Assembly: GCF_000292525.1 (NCBI RefSeq)
Contig: NZ_AEYF01000002.1
Coordinates: 1 to 64,000 of the forward strand
Source: Rhizobium sp. CCGE 510
Lineage (GTDB): Bacteria; Pseudomonadota; Alphaproteobacteria; Rhizobiales; Rhizobiaceae
DNA length: 64,000 nucleotides
Reading direction: 5' to 3'
Under the pieces are notes generated by a model. It was not told the origin of the DNA, did no database searches, and was given only the letters and a program-made list of their open reading frames with translations. This document shows, piece after piece, positions 7,271 to 15,470 of this stretch. Numbering within the stretch: position 1 is the stretch's first letter; every line of letters starts with the position of its first letter. The position numbers and the translations under genes are program-made.

Positions 7271-9121
7271 ATGGGCAAGACGATACGGTTGACGATGGCG
7301 CAGGCCGTCGCGCATTTCCTCAAAAAGCAGATGACTGTTGTCGACGGCAAAAAGGTGCCGATCTTCGGCGGTGTCTGGGCGATCTTCGGCCACGGCAACG
7401 TCGCCGGCATCGGCGAGGCGCTCTATCAGGTGCGTGGCGAACTGACGACCTATCGCGCCCACAACGAACAAGGCATGGCGCATGCCGCCATCGCCTATGC
7501 CAAGGCGAATTTCCGCACGCGCTTCATGGCCTGCACCACCTCGATCGGTCCCGGCGCGCTGAACATGGTGACCGCCGCCGGCGTCGCGCATGTCAACCGC
7601 ATTCCCGTTCTCTTCCTGCCGGGCGACGTCTTCGCCAACCGCGCGCCGGATCCGGTGCTGCAGCAGATCGAGGATTTCGGCGACGGCACGGTTTCAGCCA
7701 ATGATGCCTTCCGTCCGGTTTCGCGCTATTTCGACCGCATCACCCGGCCCGAGCAGATCATTTCGGCGCTGAAGCGCGCCATGCAAGTCCTGACCGATCC
7801 GCTGGATTGCGGCCCGGTTACCTTGTCGCTCTGCCAGGATGTCCAGGCGGAAGCCTACGATTACCCGGAAAGCCTGTTTGATGAAAAAATCTGGGCGACG
7901 CGCCGGCCGCAACCGGATGCGGACGAGCTGGCAAATGCCATCGCGCTGATCAAGGCCTCGCAGAAGCCGGTGATCGTTGCCGGCGGCGGCGTGCTCTATT
8001 CACAGGCGACCAAAGAGCTTGCCGCCTTTGCCGAGGCCCACGGCGTTCCGGTCGTCGTTACCCAGGCCGGCAAGTCGGCGATCAACGAAACCCATTCGCT
8101 GGCGCTCGGCTCGGTCGGCGTCACCGGCACGTCTGCGGCGAATGCGATTGCCGAAGAGACGGATCTCGTCATCGCCGTCGGCACCCGCTGCCAGGATTTC
8201 ACCACCGGCTCCTGGGCGCTGTTCAAGAACGATAGCCTCAGGATGATCGGCCTCAATATCGCCGCCTATGACGCCCTGAAGCATGACAGCCATCCGCTGG
8301 TGACTGACGCCCGCGAAGGGCTGAAGGCGCTTTCGGCGGGGCTTTCCGGCTGGAAGGCGCCGGCGGCCCTGGCCGAAAAGGCAGCCGCGGAGAAAAAGGT
8401 CTGGATGGAGGCTGCCGCCAAAGCGATGGCGACGACCAATGCCGCCCTGCCCTCCGATGCCCAGGTGATCGGCGCGGTGGCGCGCGCGATCGGCGGCGAT
8501 AATACGACGGTTCTCTGCGCTGCGGGCGGCCTTCCCGGCGAATTGCACAAACTCTGGCCGGCAACTGCGCCGGGCAGCTATCACATGGAATATGGCTTTT
8601 CCTGCATGGGCTACGAGATTGCCGGCGGGCTCGGCGCCAAGATGGCGCATCCCGAACGGGATGTCGTCGTCATGGTCGGCGACGGTTCCTACATGATGAT
8701 GAATTCCGAGATCGCGACCTCGGTCATGCTCGGTCTCAAGCTCAACATCGTCATGCTCGACAATCGCGGTTATGGCTGCATCAACCGATTGCAGATGGGC
8801 ACCGGCGGCGCCAACTTCAACAATCTGCTGAAGGACTCCTATCACGAGGTGATGCCGGAGATCGATTTCCGCGCGCATGCCGAAAGCATGGGCGCCATCG
8901 CCGTCAAGGTTTCCTCCATCACCGAACTGGAACAGGCGATCGCCGATTCGAAGAGAAACGACCGCACCTCGGTCTTCGTCATCGACACCGATCCGCTGAT
9001 CACGACCGATGCCGGCGGCCACTGGTGGGATGTCGCGGTGCCTGAGGTCAGCCCGCGCGGCGAGGTCAACAGAGCCCATGAGGCCTATGTCAAAGCGCGC
9101 GCTGCCCAGCGCGTCGGTTGA
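7271..9121 (+). CDS. iolD: 3D-(3,5/4)-trihydroxycyclohexane-1,2-dione hydrolase
   Basis: 616-residue thiamine-diphosphate enzyme that opens the inositol ring (diketo-inositol to 5-deoxy-glucuronate). The N-terminal Pyr domain contains the activating Glu in YRAHNEQGMAHAAIAYA (around residue 65), a central domain follows, and the C-terminal PP domain has the ThDP/Mg motif GDGSYMMMNSEIATS ending in MLDNRGYG. GGAGGAT seven bases before ATG at 7271 decides the start; an in-frame ATG at 7214 lies within the repeat arm and would add unrelated residues. It sits between iolC and iolE in the inositol operon. Confidence 0.95.
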   Translation: MGKTIRLTMAQAVAHFLKKQMTVVDGKKVPIFGGVWAIFGHGNVAGIGEALYQVRGELTTYRAHNEQGMAHAAIAYAKANFRTRFMACTTSIGPGALNMVTAAGVAHVNRIPVLFLPGDVFANRAPDPVLQQIEDFGDGTVSANDAFRPVSRYFDRITRPEQIISALKRAMQVLTDPLDCGPVTLSLCQDVQAEAYDYPESLFDEKIWATRRPQPDADELANAIALIKASQKPVIVAGGGVLYSQATKELAAFAEAHGVPVVVTQAGKSAINETHSLALGSVGVTGTSAANAIAEETDLVIAVGTRCQDFTTGSWALFKNDSLRMIGLNIAAYDALKHDSHPLVTDAREGLKALSAGLSGWKAPAALAEKAAAEKKVWMEAAAKAMATTNAALPSDAQVIGAVARAIGGDNTTVLCAAGGLPGELHKLWPATAPGSYHMEYGFSCMGYEIAGGLGAKMAHPERDVVVMVGDGSYMMMNSEIATSVMLGLKLNIVMLDNRGYGCINRLQMGTGGANFNNLLKDSYHEVMPEIDFRAHAESMGAIAVKVSSITELEQAIADSKRNDRTSVFVIDTDPLITTDAGGHWWDVAVPEVSPRGEVNRAHEAYVKARAAQRVG

Positions 9122-9185
9122 TCGATTGCTATGATTTCCGGGGGAGCGGAAGCGCTCCTCCGCACTATTTTCAAGGAGATTACTG

Positions 9186-10103
9186 ATGAAGGCCAAACTC
9201 GGCATGTCGCCCATCGCCTGGTGGAACGACGACCTTCCTGAACTCAGCGACGACGTATCCCTCGAGGAATGCCTGCGGCAATCCCGCGGCGCCGGTTTCA
9301 CCGGCATGGAGCAAGGCCGCCGTTTCCCCAGCAACCCGGAAGAGATGCTGCCCATCCTGCGCGCCGCCGACGTGACGCTCTGCGGCGGCTGGTTCTCCGG
9401 CACCTTGGTCAATGAGGAGCTTGCGGCCAATAAGGACCGCATCGCGCCGATGATCGAGCTGTTCAAGGCGGTCAATGCACCCTGCATCGTCTATGGTGAA
9501 GTCGGCCGCTCGATCCAGGGCGACCGGTCCAAGCCGCTCGCGACCAAGCCGCGCCTTTCCGACGACGAGATGAAGGCCTATGCGCGCCGCGTCACCGAGT
9601 TCGGGGAATGGTGCGCCGAACAGGGCATGCCGCTCTCCTATCACCACCATATGGCGGCCGTGGTCGAAACCGAGCCGGAACTCGACGCCTTCATGCGTTC
9701 CTCGGGCGAAGGCATTCCACTGCTGCTCGATGCCGGCCATCTCGCCTTTGCCGGCGGCGACGTCCTGCGCGCCATCGGCAACCACCACGCCCGCATCAAC
9801 CATGTTCACGTCAAGGACATCCGCAAGCCTGTCGTCGACGGGCTCGACCGCAGCCGGCAATCCTTCCTCGACGCAGTGGCACTCGGCGCCTTCACGGTGC
9901 CGGGCGACGGCTCGCTCGGTTTCGGCGCTATCGTCCAGCGGCTGGCCGATCACGGCTATGAGGGCTGGTTCGTTGTCGAAGCAGAACAGGATCCACGCAA
10001 GTCACCTCCGCAGAAGATGGCCGAGATCGGCCATGCGGAATTGATGCGGGTCATGACCGCCGCAGGTTATACGGTGGAGACCGAAGGTTTTCCTAAGGGA
10101 TAA
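9186..10103 (+). CDS. iolE: myo-Inosose-2 dehydratase
   Basis: 305-residue TIM-barrel metal enzyme of the xylose-isomerase-like family that removes water from 2-keto-myo-inositol to give the diketone used by IolD. Seen motifs: the N-terminal GMSPIAWWNDDLPEL typical of IolE, the metal-site regions LLDAGHLAFAGGD and HVHVKDIR, and a C-terminal GWFVVEAEQDP. AAGGAG lies eight bases before ATG at 9186. It is 64 bases after iolD and is followed by iolB after a repeat-filled gap. Confidence 0.95.
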   Translation: MKAKLGMSPIAWWNDDLPELSDDVSLEECLRQSRGAGFTGMEQGRRFPSNPEEMLPILRAADVTLCGGWFSGTLVNEELAANKDRIAPMIELFKAVNAPCIVYGEVGRSIQGDRSKPLATKPRLSDDEMKAYARRVTEFGEWCAEQGMPLSYHHHMAAVVETEPELDAFMRSSGEGIPLLLDAGHLAFAGGDVLRAIGNHHARINHVHVKDIRKPVVDGLDRSRQSFLDAVALGAFTVPGDGSLGFGAIVQRLADHGYEGWFVVEAEQDPRKSPPQKMAEIGHAELMRVMTAAGYTVETEGFPKG

Positions 10104-10135
10104 TCGAAAGACCTGCCGGCCTGCTGGAGCAAGAC

Positions 10136-10235
10136 GCCCCCCTCATTCGCCGGAAGCCGACCGGGGTCGAGCCACGGGTCTCGACCCGTCCTTCGGACCC
10201 CCTCGGGGAGAAGGTGGCGGCAGCCGGATGAGGGG
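10136..10235. repeat. Dispersed palindromic repeat in the iolE-iolB gap
   Basis: The outer arms CCCCCCTCATTCGCCGG (from about 10137) and CCGGATGAGGGG (10224-10235) are imperfect inverted copies. An inner arm pair, CGGGTCTCGACCCG, forms a small hairpin at 10174-10188. It has the look of the rhizobial 'cctcatccg ... cggatgagg' intergenic elements. It takes up most of the 164-bp gap within the operon. Confidence 0.65.
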
Positions 10236-10267
10236 CCACGCCCACCAATTTACGAGGAGAAACACCA

Positions 10268-11065
10268 ATGCCAAACCTCAAGGTTAAACCATCGGGCACC
10301 CATGGCCGCGTCACGCACGTGACCCCTGAGAATGCCGGCTGGACTTATGTCGGCTTCGACCTGCATCGGATGAAGCCGGGCGAGACCGTTTCCGGAGAGA
10401 CGGGAGACCGCGAAGTCTGCCTCGTCTGGGTGAGCGGCAAGGGCAAGGCGTCGGCAGGCACAAAGGATTTCGGCACGCTCGGCGGCCGCATGAACCCGTT
10501 CGAAGGCGCGCCGCATGCGCTCTACATCCCGATGGGATCGACATGGTCGGTGACGGCGGAGACCGATCTGGAGCTCGCCGTCTGCTCGGCGCCCGGCGGT
10601 GGCAGCTATCCGGCGAAGGAAATCCCGCCGGGCACGCATGCGCAGATGACGCGCGGCAAGGGCACAAATGTGCGCTACGTCAACAATATCATGCCTGAGG
10701 ACGACAGCTCGGCGCATTCGCTGCTTGTCGTCGAGGTGATTACGCCCGGCGGCCATACATCGTCCTATCCGCCGCACAAGCACGACCAGGACGACCTTCC
10801 GAACGAGAGTTTCCTGGAAGAGACCTATTACCATCGCCTCAACCCGCCGCAGGGCTTCGGCTTCCAGCGCGTCTACACCGACGATCGCTCGCTTGACGAG
10901 GCAATGGCGATCGAGGACGGCGACGTGACGCTGGTGCCGAAAGGCTATCACCCCTGCGCCGCTTGCCATGGCTACGATCTCTATTACCTCAACGTCATGG
11001 CCGGGCCGAAGCGGATCTGGAAATTCCACAATGCCGTCGAGCACGAGTGGCTGGTCAAGGCGTGA
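10268..11065 (+). CDS. iolB: 5-Deoxy-glucuronate isomerase
   Basis: 265-residue bicupin (KduI/IolB family) that isomerises 5-deoxy-glucuronate to 2-deoxy-5-keto-gluconate, the substrate of IolC. The metal site is visible: PPHKHDQDDLP, then LEETYYHR, then a second-cupin YHPCAACHGYDLYYLNVMAGP. GAGGAG lies before ATG at 10268. It is the last gene of the inositol operon; the next gene is unrelated and has its own ribosome site. Confidence 0.95.
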   Translation: MPNLKVKPSGTHGRVTHVTPENAGWTYVGFDLHRMKPGETVSGETGDREVCLVWVSGKGKASAGTKDFGTLGGRMNPFEGAPHALYIPMGSTWSVTAETDLELAVCSAPGGGSYPAKEIPPGTHAQMTRGKGTNVRYVNNIMPEDDSSAHSLLVVEVITPGGHTSSYPPHKHDQDDLPNESFLEETYYHRLNPPQGFGFQRVYTDDRSLDEAMAIEDGDVTLVPKGYHPCAACHGYDLYYLNVMAGPKRIWKFHNAVEHEWLVKA

Positions 11066-11154
11066 GGACTGCGGCAGATCGCTAAATAATCTGACAGCGG
11101 CAAGCCGCCGTTAATGGTTCACTGCCTCCATCCAAACACGGATGGAGGACCACC

Positions 11155-11382
11155 ATGTACAGCCCGAATGTGACAATCTCGGCCCGGAATATTCGCTCTT
11201 CGCGTCATTTCCGTCCCGGCCTGCTTGTTGCCGTCATCACGGCAGCACGCTGGCTGGCGCGCAAGATTGACGAACGGCGCAACAGCAATGCGCTAATGGA
11301 ACTTTCCGACGATCAGTTAAAAGATATCGGTCTCTCCAGGGGGCAGACAGAAAGCGACGTTCACGTCTATAGTCGCTACTGA
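11155..11382 (+). CDS. DUF1127 small basic protein
   Basis: 75 residues. The C-terminal half contains the DUF1127 motif LMELSDDQLKDIGLSRGQ after an arginine-rich amphipathic stretch (ARWLARKIDERRNSNA). Such small proteins in alphaproteobacteria include RNA-binding and phosphate/carbon-metabolism regulators; the exact role is unknown. GGAGG eleven bases before ATG at 11155 supports translation. It is followed by a strong hairpin at 11415-11433, so it is probably monocistronic. Confidence 0.85.
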   Translation: MYSPNVTISARNIRSSRHFRPGLLVAVITAARWLARKIDERRNSNALMELSDDQLKDIGLSRGQTESDVHVYSRY

Positions 11383-11414
11383 AATACAGGCGTCAGTTGT
11401 GATACTATGCCTCG

Positions 11415-11433
11415 GGCCGCCTCGTCGGCGGCC
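11415..11433 (+). terminator. Hairpin after the DUF1127 gene
   Basis: GGCCGCC, loop TCGTC, GGCGGCC: a perfect 7-bp GC stem 33 bases after the stop. There is no clear U run. It also lies upstream of the AraC gene start chosen here, which argues against the earlier ATG at 11407. Confidence 0.5.
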
Positions 11434-11454
11434 TGCGCTGATCCGGAACATCAA

Positions 11455-12291
11455 ATGTCGCAGTATTCAACAGCACCGCTCCTGCAAACGAAGATGATCA
11501 CCATTCGTGACATCGTCTGCAATGGTGAGTGCCGCCATAAGAGCGACGAGGAATGCGCCCACGCAACAAGCCTCGTCTATCCCTATCGCGGCGTCTTCAT
11601 GCGGCATGTCGGCCGCAATGACACGGTGGCCGAAGCCAATCAGCTATTGTTCTTCAATGCCGGCCAGGGATATCGCATCAGCCATCCGATCGAGGGCGGC
11701 GACGCCTGCATCGATCTGGCGATCGACGAGACCATGCTCGAAGAACTCGCGCCGAAAGATCAGGTGCAGCCCGGCCCGGCCTTTTCCTTCCGGCGCCAGC
11801 GCCGACGGATCGATCCGCGCGCGCAAGCGCTGGTCGCCCTCCTCCGTCACGGTTTGAGCCGCAATGTCGCCGAAACGCTGGAGGCAGAAACACTCGCCCT
11901 GACGCTGGTCCGCCGCTCGCTCGGCGAGCGCACATCGCATGCGCCGGGCGCCAGCACCGGCCGGCAGAAACTCGTCGACCGGGCAAAGCTGGTGCTTTCC
12001 TCCGATCTCGCGCGGCGCTGGACGCTCGGCGAAATCGCCGTCGAAGTGGGCGTCTCGCCGGTTTATCTCACCCAGGTGTTCCAGCAGGTCGAGGCGACAC
12101 CGCTCTATCGCTATCAGCTGCGGCTGAGACTTGCCCGCGCGCTCGATCTACTCGGAGAGTACGACGATCTGACTGCGCTCGGGCTCGATCTCGGCTTTTC
12201 CAGCCACAGCCATTTCAGCGCCTCCTTCAAACAATCCTTCGGGCAGACCCCGGCCGAATTCCAGCGCGCGACGCAGCTGCGCCGGAGGTGA
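11455..12291 (+). CDS. AraC-family transcriptional regulator with Cys-rich N-terminus
   Basis: 278 residues. The C-terminal ~100 residues form an AraC/XylS double helix-turn-helix (LARRWTLGEIAVEVGVSPVY and LGLDLGFSSHSHFSASFKQS, ending FGQTPAEFQ). The N-terminal half is cupin-like, preceded by CNGECRHKSDEEC, three cysteines and one histidine close together. ATG at 11455 is preferred over 11407 because the earlier start lies just before a hairpin. It may sense metal or redox state through the cysteines, which is inference. A small Cys-rich protein gene follows 102 bases later on the same strand. Confidence 0.82.
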   Translation: MSQYSTAPLLQTKMITIRDIVCNGECRHKSDEECAHATSLVYPYRGVFMRHVGRNDTVAEANQLLFFNAGQGYRISHPIEGGDACIDLAIDETMLEELAPKDQVQPGPAFSFRRQRRRIDPRAQALVALLRHGLSRNVAETLEAETLALTLVRRSLGERTSHAPGASTGRQKLVDRAKLVLSSDLARRWTLGEIAVEVGVSPVYLTQVFQQVEATPLYRYQLRLRLARALDLLGEYDDLTALGLDLGFSSHSHFSASFKQSFGQTPAEFQRATQLRRR

Positions 12292-12393
12292 TGGTCCAGG
12301 TCGATCGCTAAAGATTTCGACAGCGGCATTGCGGTCTTCGATGATCTTATCAGCCCGTCCCGATCCGTGGACGATCAACCGGAGGATCACCAG

Positions 12394-12555
12394 ATGAAGA
12401 AGACAACCTGTGCCGCCTGCGACTGCGAACTCGGCGCCGAGACCATCACCGTCAAGCTCGGCGGCAAGACCGTCGAGGTCTGTTGCCAGGAATGCGCCGA
12501 GGCGTTGAACGAGGCGGAAGCCGCGACCTCGGCAGCTCCAACAGGCAAGGAATAG
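12394..12555 (+). CDS. Small Cys-rich (zinc-ribbon/TRASH-like) protein
   Basis: 53 residues: CAACDC near the N-terminus and VEVCCQECAEAL in the middle, giving a C-x2-C ... C-C-x2-C pattern that could bind one zinc or copper ion, followed by an Ala-rich acidic tail. GGAGGAT six bases before ATG at 12394 is a strong ribosome site. A bidirectional terminator follows. Function is not known; the pattern resembles the heavy-metal-associated TRASH/YHS folds. It may work with the AraC regulator upstream. Confidence 0.75.
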   Translation: MKKTTCAACDCELGAETITVKLGGKTVEVCCQECAEALNEAEAATSAAPTGKE

Positions 12556-12566
12556 ACGACATCAGG

Positions 12567-12596
12567 CAAGAGCCGCGCTCCCCAGCGCGGCTCTTG
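12567..12596. terminator. Bidirectional terminator
   Basis: Perfect 13-bp arms CAAGAGCCGCGCT and AGCGCGGCTCTTG around CCCC, lying between the convergent Cys-rich protein gene and the MATE gene. Confidence 0.85.
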
Positions 12597-12600
12597 CGAT

Positions 12601-13968
12601 TCAGGCCGGCAGAAGCCCGTAGCGCCAGCCGCGACGTTTTGCATTCTGTGACAGGACCAGGAAGGCGAGGATAAACATGCCTGCCTCGGCAAAGACCGGC
12701 ACCATCCAGATCCCCTGCTCGCCGAAGATAAAGGGCATCAAGAAAGTGAGCGGCAGGGTCAGCAGATAGGGCCGCGACAGGCCAAAGATCGCCGCGCGCG
12801 GCGCATCGCCGATCGACTGGAAATAGGACGACAGAATCAGCATCTGCCCGAAAAGAAAATAGGCGCCGATCGTCCAGGGCAGAATTCGCCTGACCTCGGC
12901 GATAATGGCGGGATCGGCGACAAAGACGGCGCCGAGGCGGCCAGCCAGCAACTCGACGGTGATCTCCACCAGAGTGCAATAGACCAGCGCTGCGAGCATG
13001 GCAATCTGCAGGCTTCGGCCGACACGAAGCCCTAGACCAGCACCGTGATTGTTGCCGGCGATCGTCTGCAGGGCGATGCTGAGGCCGAGCAGCGGCAGAT
13101 AGGTGAAGGTCATGATCCGGGTGATGATGCCGTAGGCAGCGATCGTCGCGACGTGGTCATGCGCACTCCATAGCGAGACGTTGATGAGAATGGCCGCCGA
13201 GGCCAGCGATATGCCGATGAAACCGAGGCTCATCGGCGCGCCGAAGGCGACGATGCCGCGCCACTCGCTCAATGCGGTTTCCAAAGAAGGCCTGAGTGCT
13301 GCAGGCCGGCGCTGGATATAGGCAAGCACGGCTGCAAGACAGACGAATTGCGTTGCGATGGAGCCGACCGCCGAACCGAGCACGCCCCAATGCATGACCG
13401 CCATGAACAGCCAATTGGCGAAGATGTTGAGCAGCGAGGCCGACAGCGTCACCAGCGTCATGAAACCGATCTTGCCTTCGCAGCGCAATCCGTCGAGATG
13501 CAGCGACAGGAAGAAGTTGACCGGCGCAAAGGCGATCATCGCGCCCATGAACAACCTGGCGCCCTCGGCCACCGCAGCATTGCCGGCAGCACCGGCGTCG
13601 ATGATCTGCCGGCCGAGGGTCCAGTAGACCGCGTTGAGCATCAAGGTGACGGCCAGCGCCAGCGTATGGGCACCGGTGAATACCCGGCGCGCGCCGTGGC
13701 GATCGCCGGCGCCGAGCCGGCGGGCAAGAATGCTCGCCATGCCGTTCGAGACCAGTGATTGCAAGGCGATCAGCAACATCAGCCCCGGGAAAATCAGGCT
13801 GACGGCAGAAAGCGCGTCCGGGCCGACATAGGCACCGAGGAAATAGGCGTCGACGACGGTGAAGAGGCCGTTGACGGTGGTGATCGCGACAATCGGCGCC
13901 GCCGTTTTGATGAACACGGCTGGCAGCCGGCCGGTGAGAAAGGCATTGCCTTGGGAGTGAGCGGTCAT
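12601..13968 (-). CDS. MATE family efflux transporter
   Basis: 455-residue inner-membrane protein with about twelve hydrophobic segments in two similar halves, as in multidrug and toxin extrusion transporters (NorM/DinF class). Examples are AAPIVAITTVNGLFTVVDAYF near the N-terminus and VSLIFPGLMLLIALQSLVSNG after it. It would export cationic drugs or dyes using Na+ or H+. ATG at 13968 begins MTAHSQGNAFLTGRLPAVF. The substrate cannot be told. Its stop codon abuts the shared terminator at 12567-12596. Confidence 0.9.
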   Translation of the reverse strand: MTAHSQGNAFLTGRLPAVFIKTAAPIVAITTVNGLFTVVDAYFLGAYVGPDALSAVSLIFPGLMLLIALQSLVSNGMASILARRLGAGDRHGARRVFTGAHTLALAVTLMLNAVYWTLGRQIIDAGAAGNAAVAEGARLFMGAMIAFAPVNFFLSLHLDGLRCEGKIGFMTLVTLSASLLNIFANWLFMAVMHWGVLGSAVGSIATQFVCLAAVLAYIQRRPAALRPSLETALSEWRGIVAFGAPMSLGFIGISLASAAILINVSLWSAHDHVATIAAYGIITRIMTFTYLPLLGLSIALQTIAGNNHGAGLGLRVGRSLQIAMLAALVYCTLVEITVELLAGRLGAVFVADPAIIAEVRRILPWTIGAYFLFGQMLILSSYFQSIGDAPRAAIFGLSRPYLLTLPLTFLMPFIFGEQGIWMVPVFAEAGMFILAFLVLSQNAKRRGWRYGLLPA

Positions 13969-14049
13969 GGAGAAATCCGTGCAATAGGAGGCAACCCAAT
14001 CCGCTTAAAATCATGCGGATCCGGACGGCCTCAAAAGAAAAGGAGCAAT

Positions 14050-14490
14050 CTAGAGATCGAGTACCAGATGCGGCACGCCGTTCGAGGTCTTCCTCGGCGA
14101 GACGCCGTCGGCATCGATCTGCGCGTTCACGCGCCGGCGAAAGGCCGAAAAGCTCTCGAAGGTGACGACATCCACCGGCTCGTCGAAATGGATGGTGATC
14201 CTGTGGAGATCGCCGCCCGGCAAAGCCGAAAGCGCCAGGATCTCGCCGGTGAACGGCTGATTGAGATAGCGGCCGCGAATATGGGCACCGACGAAGAGCT
14301 GTGTCTTCGGGCTGGCGTTGGGCTTTGCCGCGAGGGCTGCAAGCGTGTTCCAATCGCGGACGCCGTGCTGGCGGGCAATCATTTCGAGGGCGGCACTGTG
14401 CGTCAGTGTGGTACCGCGATCATTCATCGCCTGGCGCAGGCGCTTGGCCTGAGCCTTCAAGTCTTCAATGGCAGGATAGGTCGCCGTCAT
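14050..14490 (-). CDS. Glyoxalase-superfamily related protein
   Basis: 146 residues beginning MTATYPAIEDLKAQAKRLRQ, followed by GTTLTHSAALEMIARQHGVRDWNTLAA. This conserved N-terminal block occurs in rhizobial proteins annotated as glyoxalase superfamily. The second half (FVGAHIRGRYLNQPFTGEIL onward) is a small beta domain. I see no confident metal ligands, so catalytic activity is doubtful. ATG at 14490 matches the usual N-terminus; an upstream ATG at 14541 would add 17 residues. Same strand as the MATE gene, 82 bases apart. Confidence 0.7.
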   Translation of the reverse strand: MTATYPAIEDLKAQAKRLRQAMNDRGTTLTHSAALEMIARQHGVRDWNTLAALAAKPNASPKTQLFVGAHIRGRYLNQPFTGEILALSALPGGDLHRITIHFDEPVDVVTFESFSAFRRRVNAQIDADGVSPRKTSNGVPHLVLDL

Positions 14491-14844
14491 GGAGTGAGCC
14501 TTCGCAAGGCATGCTCTTCGACTATGAATGGGAGCTCGCATTGCCGCCAGTCAGCATGCACAAGGGGCCGTGACCATGATCGCAAGGACTTCACCATGGA
14601 TTTTCATCCGCGAGCGGCTGGTGCCTCGAACCGGCCTCTGTATGCGCGAACGCTGCCGGCATGTCAAGAATGGCGCATGCGCACTTGGAATGAGCAAATT
14701 TGGGGCAAATCTGCACGAAATCGATGCGGTTTTCCCGCAAGTTCCACATAAACATCCAATCTTATCGATGTTGTTCAGCAGCTGTCAGCATTCTTCAACT
14801 AATATCCTGTGGTAGAACAAGCGGAGGCTAAAAGGGCCTTTCAG
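14491..14844. other. Intergenic region, no gene seen
   Basis: 354 bases between the divergent glyoxalase-like and PilZ genes. The right-hand 120 bases are AT-richer and must hold the PilZ promoter. I see no RNA gene, convincing operator or small reading frame with a good ribosome site. Confidence 0.5.
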
Positions 14845-15177
14845 ATGCACCTCGACACAGAACACCCCAAGCCGGAACGTGCTTACAGGGAATTCAATCT
14901 CGACAGGCCCGGCAACATCATCTTCGTCGGCCATCACCTCAGCACCGGAACGCAGGTGCGCTGCCTGATCCGCACGATCACGCTTGCCGGCGCACTGCTC
15001 GAAGTAAGCCCGAACCTGGAAATGCCGAGCCATTTCTTCCTCGAAATCCTCGGCATCCATGACGAGATCGGCTCAACCATGGTCAAGCGCGAAGGCGAGT
15101 GGGTGACGGTCAGCTTCAACATGCTGCTTAATCCTGAATTCCTCCACCACGTGCTGCGGCTGAGCTTCGAAACCTGA
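14845..15177 (+). CDS. Single-domain PilZ-like protein (degenerate)
   Basis: 110 residues, related to the PilZ protein at 17693: both share an F/Y-x-L-x-ILG-[IL] segment (SHFFLEILGIHDEIGS here, KHYYLNILGLAYRIGC there) and a C-terminal LNPEFLHHVLR / MDPEVLRRVVR block. PilZ domains bind cyclic di-GMP through RxxxR and D/NxSxxG. Here the second motif is replaced by RTITLAG, so binding may be lost. ATG at 14845 is the likely start (AAAGGG upstream); a GTG at 14809 is an alternative. Confidence 0.65.
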   Translation: MHLDTEHPKPERAYREFNLDRPGNIIFVGHHLSTGTQVRCLIRTITLAGALLEVSPNLEMPSHFFLEILGIHDEIGSTMVKREGEWVTVSFNMLLNPEFLHHVLRLSFET

Positions 15178-15379
15178 GGCTTTTTGCGATCGGCGAATCA
15201 ACGCGGCGCGGCACCTTCGTTTCCGCGTCCCGCCTTGCGGCCAGGCGCGCAATGATCGGAAGGATCCAGAGAATTCCCCGCCACTCCGGTCGATCGAGCG
15301 GGTCGGCAAAAGCATCGCGGCGGATCCGGCGATTGCGGATCTCGATTTCCTTGAAGAGAACAACCCAGTTGAGATCCAT
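15128..15379 (-). CDS. Small hypothetical protein with one hydrophobic segment
   Basis: 83 residues, MDLNWVVLFKEIEIRNRRIRR at the start, a hydrophobic WRGILWILPIIARLAAR segment around residues 38-54, then a basic tail. GGAGG eight bases before ATG at 15379 is a good ribosome site. The 3' end overlaps the PilZ gene in antisense by 50 bases, so the true gene could be shorter or not real. No family recognised. Confidence 0.42.
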   Translation of the reverse strand: MDLNWVVLFKEIEIRNRRIRRDAFADPLDRPEWRGILWILPIIARLAARRDAETKVPRRVDSPIAKSLRFRSSAAARGGGIQD

Positions 15380-15470
15380 TGCTTCATCCTCCATCTATTG
15401 GCTCATGCACTTGAGCTAAGCCTTCGCGCCCTTCGGATGTAGAGGCGCTGGGGAAAGGGGGTTTTCATCC

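Noticed and set aside
8000..9487. 495-codon open frame on the minus strand
   Set aside because: Antisense to iolD and iolE, low-complexity Arg/Gly/Ala-rich translation, no motif.
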